Source of the DNA: Phallusia mammillata
Taxonomy: Eukaryota; Chordata; Ascidiacea; Phlebobranchia; Ascidiidae
DNA length: 64,000 nucleotides
Reading direction: 5' to 3'
NCBI GenBank assembly: GCA_003260075.1
Contig: QLIY01000365.1
Location: 62,001 to 126,000 of the forward strand
Below, one piece after another: positions 23,601 to 36,400 of this stretch; position 1 is the stretch's first letter; each line of letters starts with the position of its first letter. The notes under the pieces were generated by a model. The model did no database searches. It was not told the DNA's origin and saw only the letters and a program-made list of their open reading frames with translations. The translations under genes and the position numbers were made by a program.

Positions 23601-26267
23601 GTTATTGTATTTTTAAAAAATAAGCAAAGGTTCTGAAAAACTATTTAAACAATCTAAAAAAGACAAAGTACTTCTGTGAACAACCCACAATGTTTTTTTG
23701 TGATGTATGGGGTTGTACCCTGTTGCTCACCACAAACTGGAGTGCCGTTTGATGGCTACACTAGCCAATGCGGCCGATCTCTCGTCACCAGCTGCACTGA
23801 TGAGACCTTATAGGTCGAAACAGTGTGCACTGTCTGCAGCTTCCTTATTACCTGGTAAACTCATAACAAATGCAAAAACAAAAATCGCCTGCATTTGCAC
23901 AATATTAAAAAATATAGGCACACAGGAATATAAGCTGCAAACTAGAAATCAGTTTATCAAGACACGAAGAAATTATGTATTGGTGTTGCTTTATATGTTT
24001 GTGTCAGTGGCATAAATTAATATTGATGATTCATCATGATTCAACTATTTAGTTGCACATTTATTGATGTCGATTTACGTTATGTAGTAGACAACCACGA
24101 CGTTGGTAACATTACGACCTTTTGTTTTAAGTCACACACGTAAATTGACATTTTGTTTTAAGTCATGCACGTAAATTAAATACCAACTGTATCTCTGATT
24201 TATGTGCCTAGATTGGCACATTTCGACTTGACAACAAAGGTCTAACCTTTACTATTACCAAGATATCTGTTAATTTTATTTTAAAAGTGATATTTCATGC
24301 TAGCAAATAGCAATGAATTATTTTGTTGGTTCACATTAGAGTAAAGCGTTTGGTTGTAATTATTCAAAACCTGAAAATGCAGCTAGAATCAAATGCAAAT
24401 TTAGCGTTAACTGCTAGTAGAGCAAAGCCAGCTTGTGTGCTACAAGGGTGGCCCACACACTAACCTAATGTATCTGGCCTAATAATAACATTAATTGCAC
24501 ACCCTTGGCTCCTAACAACCTTTAAAATTGGTTTCAACATTTAATCAGGTATGTAATAAAGAAGGTTTTATGACCATAAACATAAACCAATTTAGTTTAA
24601 TACCAGTCAGCACTCAACATACAGTTTAAAACCACTTCCGCTTATCTTGTTGAACAAATACAACACATTTATACATTTTTCAAATACAAAGTTGTTTTTT
24701 TAGCGTTTATTCTATAAAAAACAAATGATTTACTTCAACTATGATTATACTTCGTCCATTACCAAAAAAATATAAGAAACTTCTAGATCTCTAAAGTTGA
24801 TCTTACTAGAGCAAATGAAGACTAAATCATCTATTCTTGATGACGCGAATTTTATTCGGCACCTATTGCGTCAGAATTACGTCATTTAAATAACAGCTGG
24901 CAAAAAAACCAAAAAATATTTTTGTTGTCGTATTATTGACCGACGTTTATGTTTCCCTGATTGGATATATTTTTTGCTCGCATCCGACATTTACAGAACA
25001 AAGAAAAGGCGGCAAATCTGAGTTTTCCAAGCGACATTTTTAAAACAAAGAAAACAGGCTTTTTTGCTTCCTTATTCGAAAGCTTTGGCAAATAATAAGT
25101 AATCTATGTTGTACAATTTATGTAACAGGCTATATGTAAGCATTTGTGTAAAAGTTTAGTATGTTTTTCGATAAATCAGATGTAAATAACTGAGAAGTGT
25201 TGATTAAGTCGGCCATATTGGAGACTTGGAGCCTGTACCTATTTTTGCCGATTTTTTTCCTTATATTGCATACAGGTCAGTACTTTTTAACTCTTTTTCT
25301 AAAACAAAAAAAGTTGAGGATTATAATTATATCATAATCATTATCAAACTTGATAATTATCAAAAAAATCTGTTCGTTTTCGCATTTTGCAAATTTTCAG
25401 TTATTGTATTGCTGACTATTTTCCTTAGATGTTACATAAACCGTAAATGGTCTGTTTGTTGGAATTAAGTCACTAAAATTAACATGGGGGGGGGGGGCTA
25501 TTGCTGACTATTTTCCTTAGATGTTACATAAACCGTAAGCATATTTCCAAAATGTTTCCGAATTCGAACCACAGGGCTGGGGGGGGGGCTTACTAAAGCA
25601 AAAGTTTGTAACTCTTGTTGTACGACTTTCTGTCTTGCTTATTAGATTAACCTCGCTGACATTAGATTTGTGGGGAAAATTGATTCCGCAATTTTCTGAC
25701 ATTTAGCAAAAGTGCTTGCGCGGGAAGTCACCCTCGGCCGGGGAATGTTTCCCCCGTTTCGGCGGAACATTTTTTATGATTTATTATAAAACCTCTTACC
25801 TCACCCAGTGATGGGATTACATTTTTTTTGTCACCCGGTTCTATCACAAAAGTCATATTTTTCAGCCGGTTCTGTTAAAAAAAAAGTCCATTGACAGTAA
25901 CCAGTAATGCTAACCGGTTCGCTGATCTCAAAGTCAATTGACAGTAACCAGTAATGCTAACTGGTTCGCTGATCTCATAAAATTTCGAGTGGACGGTTCT
26001 ATAGAACCGGTACGAACCGGCTGAATCCCAACAGTGTTTGTATTTAGTAATTATTATCACAGACGGTTCTATAGAACCGGTGCGAACCGGCTTAATCCCA
26101 CCACTGCCTTACCTAATAGCACTAACCGCTAGCAAGTGTCACCCGATTAATGGAGATCTTCAATATGGAGGAAATAAGAGCTGTCATTTAAAGAATTGTG
26201 TGTAATGTTTTTAAACACAAAGAGAACACAAGGTTACACTTAACAAAGGAAAAAATAAACAAAACAC
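23601..26267. other. Spacer between the RNF4-like gene and the GPCR
   Basis: No gene recognised. Holds a short inverted element near 23700-23860, AT-rich unique sequence, duplicated fragments with G runs at 25485 and 25579, and a compound CCGGTTC-rich element at 25806-26106. Confidence 0.55.
23705..23860. repeat. Short repeat with GCACTGATGAGACCTTATAGG core
   Basis: The pattern TGATGAGACCTTATAGG then GAAACAGTGTGCACTGTCT recurs, whole or inverted, at 40545-40600, 40985-41095, 55068-55132 and 56318-56384. The 102-codon plus-strand open frame here is only this repeat. Confidence 0.55.
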
Positions 26268-26657
26268 TTAAGGACAATGAAATATCTTTTTGACCAGCGT
26301 TTTTGAGGCACTTCGAAGGGTTTTAGAGCCGAGATTGTACATGACTGGGTTCATGCATTCACTGAATCGCAGGACGACATACGATAAAGTCCCAAACCAG
26401 TAATCGTCATTGGAACTTTTCCTAGCTTCGGGAGTAGCAGTTGACCACAGAAGATAGATAGTTACTGGTACGTAGCCAATCATGAACGAAATAACAATCA
26501 GAGTCAACTGGGTAAAAGTGCTGAGGTCATGATGGCTAGCCATTTCTCTTGAGTTGGTCTTCATCAGTCGAGCGTGACCGACGGTTTCTCGCGAACTAGA
26601 TTGCTTCACTGGACCGTGACCACGGGAATTAGTGGCGGTTACTCGACCGTGACTGGG

Positions 26658-26725
<68 letters not shown>

Positions 26726-29700
26726 TGTTCACGTGACCGTTGTCATGGCCGTCGACGATATCAGGAAGACTCGAACATGACGTGATAGTCATGCTTGTGG
26801 CTATGACGTCACCATCATGACGTAACTGTGACGTGCGTAGATGTATGCTCGATAGGTGTCGCTCTCGATATCTGCTTAAGACAAAAATATTTTAGTAAAT
26901 AAAGTTGAGGATTTGAATGAATCTGTAAATTAAAATACCAACTCCATTGGCACATTTTGACTTGTCAACAAAGATCTAACCATTACTATTACCAAGATAT
27001 CTGTTAATTTTATTTTAAAAGTAAATTTTATTTTACTCGATATCTGTTAGGAACAAGAATATTTTAGCAAATAAAGTTAAGAATTGGAAAAAAATTAGGT
27101 ACACTATTCACGGTTTTGAATAATCTGAGCAGAAAAAATCAGAGCCAGTATATTTGTGTAAAACATAACTACGTTTAGACAAGTGCTATTGTCATCATCG
27201 GGTCACAAGAATTGCGTTCTGTCGCTTTTAATTCGTATGACTTGATGATAACAACACCACTTGTCGAAACGTCGTTATGTTTTACACAAATATATACTAG
27301 CTCTGATTTTTTTGCTTGGAAATATTCAGTTTTACCTCCGTTTTACGATGATCGTTCTGGCGATTGCCAATGAGAGGAGCGTTATAAGTACGACTGGGAG
27401 GTAGAACAACGTTGAGTTTACGATGTAGATATATATGTCGTACTGATCAACACAACATGACGGCGTGCTTATGAGGGAACACGATGGCCAATAACTCCCT
27501 TGCGGCCTCTCAGCTGCAAAAATACGAAATATTATTGGTTTAATGGTAAAAATAACGGCCTAAATAGACGTTAAAAGCGACATGCTTTATTTTTCAAACG
27601 TTTCGGCAAATGCTCATGCCATCAACAGTGATATGAATGGCCACATCAGTTACACCCGTTTATATACACGCGAGTCAGGTGACGGAATGATAAAAAGGTG
27701 CGAAACAAGCGTCGCGTAAAAACGATAAATTATTGGTTTAAAACGAATAAATACCTTTGTTTAAGTCAACACCCATAAATATCCCGAGCGGTACCGAAGT
27801 TCCAATAGAAACAATCCACACCAGTAGAATGTACATAAGGATGTGTCGCTTACGGATCTTCGCCACGTAGAAGGGCCGGTGTACTGCTGTGTAGCGTAAA
27901 GCCGCGAAAGACACGATTTGCAATGATGTGACGTAGTTGGTGGCGAAATCGCTCACCCAGTAAAATTTGCCTGCGAAATATATATAATGTTGAAGTCGCT
28001 GTAACGAAAGTCGTGTTGATTAAAACACAGAATTAGGGTTAGATTTAAATTAACTGTTTATTGTGTTACCATTTCATTCAAAAAATTGCTTAGTAAATTG
28101 AAATTTTGTTTCGCAACCTTAAATTAGAATAAATTTTATTTGAGAAAAAGTCTAGTTCAGTGGTTCTTAAACTTTTTTTGTTGCGACGCCCCTGGAAAAG
28201 TTTTCTGGACTTTCGACGGACCAGCAAATAAAAGTTAATGAGAAAACTTATTATTAAAGTTATGTTTATTGATACAACAACAAAAAGCCGCGAAACGCAA
28301 CTATTCTGCGACGCCCTTGGAAAACTAAAACGACGCACCAGGGCGTCGCGACGCACAGTTTGAGAACTACTGGTCTAGTCGATTACTTTCAAAGTTATAT
28401 TCTGCTGCGTTTTTGTTTCCAAGCTTTGCCAAATCTCTAAGTATAAACGTAAATGCTTTTCAGATGCTCAAGACCCAGTTTATAGACTAAGTAGTGCTGT
28501 GCTAAAATAAGCTTTTTGAGGGGGGGGGGGTTTTTGTTTCCAAGCTTTGCCAAATCTCTAAGTATAAACTTAAATGCTTTTCAGATGCTCATGACCCAGT
28601 TTATAGACTAAGTAGTGCTGTGCTAAAATAAGCTTTTTGATATTCTACTTTCTATAGTCAGTCAAAAAATAATAATTAAAAATAAAACACTAGAATTTAG
28701 GTGTTTTTTTTTTCAGTGTAAACAATGAAGTATGCTAAAAATGAGCTATTGCAATTTGCTTTCCGGGACTGACAAAAAACTTGTAAAACAATTAAACTTG
28801 TTTTCTACTTACACCAGAAATTTCCCCATTCCCACAAGTGAAATCCCCAAGTCCTTCGGTATAGCCACAAGGGAGAGCAAAAGAGCGCAGAAATTAAATC
28901 GGAAAGACAGAGACTGAATAAGAAGTAATTTGCTTTGGTGTGAAGGGACTTATTGGTGAATATTACAGCCATGGTAAGCGTGCTGCCTGTTGCACTGACA
29001 AGTAGAAATAATCCGATAATGAAAGACAGGACGACCATTGTAGTGTAAGTGGGTAATTCATCGCCTAAAAAAGATAAATAAATGCTAGTTATAACTTAAA
29101 AAAAGAAAATTAGGCACTGTATTTTCGAAATATATAACACAACATTTCAAAGTGGGTTCGGGGGCCAATAAAAAACGTTTTACGAAAAGGCTGCCTTCCA
29201 CCGTATGCGTGAAAGTTTCAAGAAATAAAAACAAACTAAATTAATTACTATATTTTCTAGAATCTAGATAGATGATCAAACATTGTAATTTGTTGTGGAT
29301 CAATGGAAACGTTTTAAGCTAAATGACTGCCCCTAAAACGAGTGCGTTGTAGTTTTAAAAAAATAAAGACAAATTTAGGCACTATTTTTCTGAGCTTATA
29401 GATTTACGTACTATACGTTGCGATGTGAAGTGAAGTGATGGAGATACGGAAAACGTTTTTAACAAAATGACTACCCAAAAACCGGTGGATTGAAAGAAAT
29501 TAAAGACAAAACAGAGTACTGTGTTTTCTAGATGACCTACACGTTGTAATGTAAATCAAAGACCGATAAAAAAACGTTACAAGCAAAATGAATGCCCCCT
29601 AAAAACAGATGAAACGTTTTGAGAATTAAAACAACACAAAATTAAGTACCGTGTTTTCTAAGAAACGGTTTTCAGTGCATAGTCAATCATGGACACGTTT

Positions 29701-30397
29701 AAAGCAAAAATACTGCCCGACGAGTGCAAGTTGGGAGAAAAAATGAAGCAAAATCTTAACTGTATTGTGCATAGTCACATACATATTCTATGACAACACA
29801 GTTTATTGACAGTGCGAGATTGGCTTTGTTTGATGACAAACAAAGACCTTTTATCATGTGGCGTTTAAGCTAAATTTTTGGCGACTAATCAAATGAACGT
29901 ATAAAGGCGAACGCTTGCCAACCTTACTAAGGCCCTGTTGCCGTATAACTGCTAGAAAAGTTACGAAAAAATTAGTAAGCAACACATATTAAGACGAAAT
30001 AAGCGAAAATTTGGCAAATTAGGTCAAAAACATGACATTGTGTTATAGTTAATGTCGCATAACCTAGTATTGATTAGTCAAATCTTTACCCCAAATAGTC
30101 GTTTAATGTGTTTTATCTGTTAATTTCGCGACAAAATAAAAATTTAAGACACCAATTTACGGAGAAGAACAACACTTTATAATTCTTTCTGCCTTTTGTT
30201 TACATTTGATAAATATGTCATGCAATATGCAGCAAACTAGTTGAAAATGTAACTATAATTTCAACTTTCCAATAAACTACTAGTTTAATTTTTTTGGGTT
30301 CAACATCCTTACCTGATGCCAATGTGTAAGTGACGTTATCCGCCGGATATGACGTAACAGTCACATAGTCCACATCCATTACATGCCGCAGTGCCAT
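26268..30397 (-). CDS. Class A (rhodopsin-like) G protein-coupled receptor, orphan
   Basis: Seven-transmembrane receptor at the cell surface; ligand unknown. Five exons join in frame: 30313-30397, 28813-29064, 27755-27970, 27336-27513, 26268-26871, about 444 residues. Exon 1 gives a short extracellular N-terminus with an NVT glycosylation site. Exon 2 holds TM1-TM2 (LFSLCLSDLISALF with the conserved Asp). Exon 3 holds the TM3 Cys created at its splice junction, TM3 and TM4. Exon 4 holds loop 2 and TM5 (YLPVVLITLLSLAIARTI). Exon 5 holds a long third intracellular loop, TM6, TM7 with NPVMYN, and a short tail. Odd residues: Ser in place of TM1 Asn (TGSTL), LRY instead of DRY, and no CWxP in TM6. 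A 65-base G run (Pro codons on the coding strand) sits in loop 3 and is probably an assembly insert although it keeps frame. Start: the ATG at 30397, 60 bases from a TATA box. Confidence 0.85.
26659..26723 (+). other. 65-base G run inside GPCR exon 5
   Basis: Falls in the third intracellular loop; coding-strand translation is poly-Pro. Only G run found in an exon. Confidence 0.75.
27145..27295. mobile_element. Palindromic MITE in the last GPCR intron
   Basis: ATATTTGTGTAAAACATAAC at the left end is the inverse complement of the right end; the interior ACGTTTAGACAAGTG pairs with CACTTGTCGAAACGT. Confidence 0.65.
28158..28372. mobile_element. hAT-like MITE in GPCR intron 2, with target duplication
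   Basis: Inverted ends CAGTGGTTCTTAAAC and GTTTGAGAACTACTG flanked by GTCTAGTT and GTCTAGTC, an 8-base target duplication with one mismatch. Confidence 0.7.
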
Positions 30398-30455
30398 GCC
30401 TATCACTTCGCGCTTTAAACTGACCGATCTGGAAACGCTACGCTACGGGTTCGCG

Positions 30456-30463
30456 TATTTATA
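30456..30463 (-). promoter_or_regulatory. TATA box of the GPCR gene
   Basis: TATAAATA on the minus strand, about 60 bases before the receptor's ATG, at the spacing expected for a TATA promoter with a short 5' UTR. Confidence 0.6.
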
Positions 30464-32738
30464 CGGACAACCACGGAAGAAGAACGTCTCCAAGACGCGC
30501 GCGCTTACCTATTGTTACGTCATAAATTAGCGGAACGACAAATAAACAATGTCAAAACAGCGATTAAATGGATTTTAATTTATCGCATAATTTTTACACC
30601 GAATTATTGGCGTTTTTCGAATTCTTTTTTGCCCATTAACGTTGCCATAAAGATTATCGCCGCGGTTTTATTGTAATAAGACAAATAAACATAGCTGCGC
30701 TCTGTAGTAGATTTCTAGCGACTGGAAAATTAAATTTAATGGCGGTTTTAAGTGACAACATTTTTTCTCAGAGCCTGGACAGTCGTTTAGTTAACGAGCA
30801 TACGTAAATCCCATTATTGCGAATTTATTACCGTTTTCGGGCGTTGTAGGGATTTTTTGAACTCGTAAAAACAAACACTGATGTAAGCGAAATACATTTG
30901 TTTTCGTAAAACAAATAACATACAGCGACCGAATTAGTGATTTTCAAGGTGAAAATTCGTAAAAACAAACCAAGTATCGAATAGAAGGATTGGTAGTTAC
31001 CATGATACTTGTAAAATTAATATTGTAAAAGCGCCGTGATGAGAGAAGAATAAGTGTCTTAGCGGGCCGACCCGATATATGTCAATAACCACCAGAAATT
31101 TCAATCTTAATTATAACAAAGCCACAGAAACGTCGCTTTGGCCAAAGTTATAAGCGGGCCTAAAATTGGGCCCAAACCCGAAAGTACAAGCCCTAAACCT
31201 ACCCCAATTTTTAAACTTAGAGCCCAAATGAGTCTCAAGAGTTGGTGAAATTGTGACAATAAATGATATCGAGTGTAAAGTTAGGTCCGAATCAAACCTG
31301 TTTTACTGAAAGCCGAAACTCGGCTTGCAACTTTGGTTCTGGTTTACCTATGATTAGTTGCGATTTTGTCATGTCATTAAATATCATTTTCTCTTTGTAA
31401 AAAGTCCTAAAAACGAAACTTTGGGTACAAAACTAAAAGTCTTTTTAACGCAGCCTACATAGCTTATGTTACAATACCCAGGCCTTTGTGTTATACCAGT
31501 CAATCATTTTTACGTTTTTTGCAACAAACCATACGGAAGGAAATCGTCATTACTAAGAAGAAGACGTTAATATGTAACAATAATTATTACGGAATAAAAT
31601 AATTCAAATAAACGGCGAGACACCGCAATATGACGCAATAATCGATTTTGTTATCGCGCGCCATATGCCGCCGTAGAAAGAAAATAAATATTTCTTTTTT
31701 TCCACTGGTTTGTGACATCACAACGTAGCTGCGAAGTGAACAATGGATTGATTAGCATCTGATCACGTGATATTTAATTATTCATGTGTGAGATGCGAAG
31801 GTTTAATTAGACCGAAGCGAATCTGCGACATATAGGCGAAGGTGGTAACCTCAAATCAACAATCACTGTTACTACATATTGTGAGAATACAATTGTTGCA
31901 AGTTACGTCACAATTGCAACTCCTGTCATGTTACTGTTGGAATGCAAAAAATGTTTGCCATAAGCAATGGCAACATTTTGCATTGACGAGTTTAATTAGG
32001 TTTTTTGCACTTAGATTGTTGCTAACTTTAGCAATTTTTATTCGTGTTTGTCACCCGTTAACCTTAAAACTTCGTTTTCAGTGTCTGTTTTGTAGTAGCG
32101 CTACTTTAAACGTATCACAATCGTAAAATGTAACTGCAATAATTCATAAAATCAAACTAATGTAAACGGAACCACTTAGTTAATGTTTTAGGTGGTTTTT
32201 TTAGGCTTTCTGCACACGGCGTCATAAGTACCTTATTCAAATAGAATAGAACAATATAGAATGTACAAAATTTATTCAACAAACCAACGCAAAAACAAAA
32301 CCTCTAGAGGTCGATAAAGAGCAAAAAAAAAAAATAATATAAAAAAACGCTTTTAAAAGGAAGCAAATCGGCTCGCACAAAAACCGAAGCAATATAGGAA
32401 CGCTGAGGTGGAAAAGAAATAATAATTTAATACTCTCTCTAGCGCCACTCATCGATGGACTATTGCACTTCACTCTTTCGCTGGATGGCGCTAACCCAGA
32501 CGGCTTCCAAGCAGATCTGTATGAAAAATGCAAGTATGTGAAATATTTGTGGTTTTTGCCATTACTACAGTTCAAATTCGAATTAGACTATTTATTTTAG
32601 GCCACTTGTCAACATTTAAAACTAAAAAAGCTATTTTAAAGAGCTAAAAAATGAAAATGTAGCATTTGGGGTCCTACAAAAGATTTAAAAGAGCCGCATG
32701 TGACCCCCTCATTTACCGTTGAACGAATTTTACATGTA

Positions 32739-32807
<69 letters not shown>

Positions 32808-33395
32808 GCCTAAAACTATAACAGCTATTTTATGGAGCTAAATAAATTGAAAATAGAGTTTTGTGGAAAATGCAATGTCAAAAAATAGTTAAAAGACTTA
32901 ATGACCTAAATCTGCGTACTTATGGTATAGCAAAAAATAGTATAAATATGGTATAGCAGCACATATTTGATTTGAATGCAAAGTAAGGTAGGGGGGGGGG
33001 TCGCCTAAAACTAAAACAGCTATTTTATGGAGCTAAATAAATTGAAAATAGAGTTTTGTGAAAAATGCAATGTCAAAAAATAGTTAAAAGACTTAATGAC
33101 CTAAATCTGCGTCCTTAAATATGGTATAGCAGCACATATTTGATTTGAATGCAAAGTAAGGTATTTTGTTGAGTTTTCGGACTTTAAAAGCCGCCAGCCT
33201 GTCTTAAACGAAACGTATGTGCCCTCTGAACCTGTGGCTGGTGACCTCTAACTTTGGGGCATATTACTCAAATGAAAAATGTAGTATTGTGGTAGATGCA
33301 ATAGAATAAAAAAAATTGGGGGTCGCTAGTTTTAGTTGTTGGTAGCGCACACGGTACATAAACCAGTGGTTGGTGACCTCTAACTTTTGGCACAT
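30464..33395. other. Spacer between the GPCR and the trefoil/protease gene
   Basis: AT-rich, no convincing exon. Includes a 67-base G run (32739-32805) and duplicated flanks of about 170 bases around a second run at 32990. The 94-codon open frame at 31842 and the 99-codon frame at 32276 show no splice or family support. Confidence 0.55.
32739..32805 (+). other. 67-base G run
   Basis: In the 30.4-33.4 kb spacer; about 170 bases downstream of it recur after the short run at 32990. Confidence 0.75.
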
Positions 33396-33401
33396 TTTAT
33401 T
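33396..33401 (-). terminator. Polyadenylation signal overlapping the stop codon of the trefoil/protease gene
   Basis: AATAAA on the minus strand begins on the last base of the TGA stop codon, implying a minimal 3' UTR. Confidence 0.5.
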
Positions 33402-36400
33402 CACATCAACTTACCACAACAACCGTTAGACGTTTTTCTCAACCATTCCCTGTAAATTGTGATGTCAATGAAGACCAGAGGCTGAGAAAACAATCAACAA
33501 ACAATGGTTACATTCCACTTCCACTGTTAATAATAAAAACCCCACTATGACATCACAACCGACCTTTAATCCGGAACAATCGTTCGATCCGCCCACGTTG
33601 ATTCCGACGATAGTGAACTTATTGGTTGTTGTGTCATAGGTCAACGCAGGACTTCCTCCGTCACCCTATATGACGTAACAAACAGAGGTCAGTTAGGAAA
33701 CATAAAACGCGATGACGTCATACCGTCACCCTATAACGTAACAAATTAAAAAAATATAATAATAATAAAAAAATATGACGTAACAAATTTAGTAAACATA
33801 AAACGCGATGACGTCATACCGTCACCCAATAACGTAACAAATTAAAAAAATAATAATAATAAAAAAAAATTATAGTAATAATAAAAAATATGACGTAACA
33901 AATTTAGTAAGCATAACACGCGATGACGTCATAGCGCCGCTTGTGATGTCACACTTACGATGCACGTGTCCTCGCCGGTGATGACCGGTGTGGCGCAGAA
34001 TACTCCCGAAACAGGGAGGGTGGATTCGTAAGTGGAAAGGCATTCAGTATACGAAGATACTTTAAGCTTGATTTCCTTCAGGAGAGACATCGATGCGCCG
34101 CCTAGTGGCCAAAAGAAGCGGTTAAATATTGTTTTACGTAACCGGTCCAGTAACTCCATTCACTGTTACGTGTGTAGTAACAAGTAATGTACACTAATTG
34201 TTATTTTTAGGGAGATTTTTTTAACTGTGACAAACGCTGTATATTATCTCTTGCTGCCAGGCATAATATCAAATTCATGAGGCTCTTCGGGCAATTGTAT
34301 TTATTAAAATACAACTGCCACAAGAGCTCTATAAATTTGATGTGACAAATGCCCTTTTCTACACAACTTAGCGCCTTTTTAAACGCTTTTCAACACAAAA
34401 GACCTTTTTAACACGATGCAAAATAAAGAGTCAACGTACCCGCAGTTTTTCCGTATCCAGTCACGAAAATTTCGGTGTCAACTGGCAATGGTTGAGCCAG
34501 GAACTTGGGAACACAAACTGGTTGGATCTGAACACGATAAAACAAAGTTTAAGTAACGCACGACGTGAGGTTCGAACCCATGACCTATGGACTTACGTTA
34601 TCCTGCATAAAAGTGAGCAGGGGGACTTGAAGTAAAGCCAGATCGCTGGTAAACTGAGTGGTCACGTAGTATGGATGAGAGATGATCCTCTGTATGTCTG
34701 TAGGATGAGAGATGCGTTATTTATACGGATAACACCTTCCGTATTTACTGAAATGTAAGTCGCGGCTTATATTGTTTTTTTAGCTGCCGTTTGTGCGGCT
34801 TATAATAGAGGGCGGCTTACATTTTAATTTTATACTGATATTATTTCTGCACATCATCTTTTTAGTTTATTTGGGTTTAGAATTCGTATACATGTACAGA
34901 TTATACGTTGGTATACGTTCTGTTGGGTACAGTTATTAACGTAACTAACAGATATGGGCAAATAGTTATGTCATATAACAACAGAAAGATGTATTATAAA
35001 ACAATAGTATCTAAAATTCCAGCGTGCGGCTTATAATCCAGGGCGGCTTACATTATTTTTTTAACACATTTAACATGCGGCTTACAATTGAAGACGGCTT
35101 ATATACGAGGGCGGCTTATAAACGAGTAAACACGTATTATTAAATGAAAACTTACCGAGGGATTCACCAGCCAGAAGTGGGTTAAACGGATCGTTAGTTC
35201 CAGCAATCACCTCCAACGAACTAGGGTTAAGGCTGCAAAGGACAAAAACGATAAGCATAATGACGTCAGCGTTACGTCACCCCATGTACGTGTAACAAGT
35301 AACGTCACTTACTCGACACTGAAGCCCAAAGGTGAAGAGAGATCTTGAATTCGATCCAGACACGATGATGATGTAACAATCCATTGTCTGCGAATAGTTG
35401 GGTTGTTAATGACGGTTTTCAAATTAACTTTCAAATTAAACGCAGAGTTAAGTGTAGGAATCCCTATTGAAACGCGTCATGTACAAACACATGGTTACAA
35501 CCAGGACGGTGGAGTTTTTTATCCAGAAAACCTCGGTTAATCTGGACCAAAAGTAGTCCGGAAGACTAGGATTAACCGATGTCGATTAGTTAAAGCATTA
35601 CCACATTACAAATCATTTGTATCTCGAGTTTTGTCTGAATTAGGCGAAGATCCGTATTACCCGAATCCGATTTAACCGAGCTGTCAATTTGAAGTTGCGA
35701 TATTTAGGCGACTTACTCGGCTAGTTTTATTGCAAAAAAGTAATTGACAGCGCGAAAAACGCTTTGTGTTTGGCCGTAGTCTGATATTTTCCAAGGTCGG
35801 TGTCAGTAAATGGTTATAACTGGGGGGATTCAAATTTTTTGTCAGTCGGTTCTATCACAAAGTGGATATTTTTCAGCCGGTTCTGTTACAAAAAGTCCAA
35901 NCAATATCCGGATTAACTGATGTCGATTAGTTAAAGCCTTACCACATTACAAATCATTTGTACCTCGAGTTTTGTCTGAATTAGGCGAAGATCCGTATTA
36001 CCCGAATCCGATTTAACCGAGCTGTCAATTTGAAGTTGCGATATTTAGGCGACTTACTCGGCTAGTTTTATTGCAAAAAAGTAATTGACAGCGCGAAAAA
36101 CGCTTTGTGTTTGGCCGTAGTCTGATATTTTCCAAGGTCGGTGTCAGTAAATGGTTATAACTGGGGGGATTCAAATTTTTTGTCAGTCGGTTCTATCACA
36201 AAGTGGATATTTTTCAGCCGGTTCTGTTACAAAAAGTCCAATGACAGTAACCAGTAATGCTAAACGGTTCGCTGATCTCATCAACTTTCTTGAGACGGTT
36301 CTATAAAACCTGTACGAACCGGCTCAATCCCACCACTGATTATAACCAATTTCACTATGAAGTATACATACTACTTACGAGCAAATGATAGTTCCACTGC

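Noticed and set aside
23707..24015. Plus-strand frame of 102 codons
   Set aside because: First half is a dispersed repeat also found at 41 and 55-56 kb; second half is AT-rich without support.
31842..32126. Plus-strand frame of 94 codons in the 30.4-33.4 kb spacer
   Set aside because: Leu/Gln-rich low-information sequence with no splice sites, neighbours or family resemblance.
33564..33665. Reading the protease gene as an active trypsin
   Set aside because: The triad His and Ser are replaced in exons whose frame and borders are otherwise correct.
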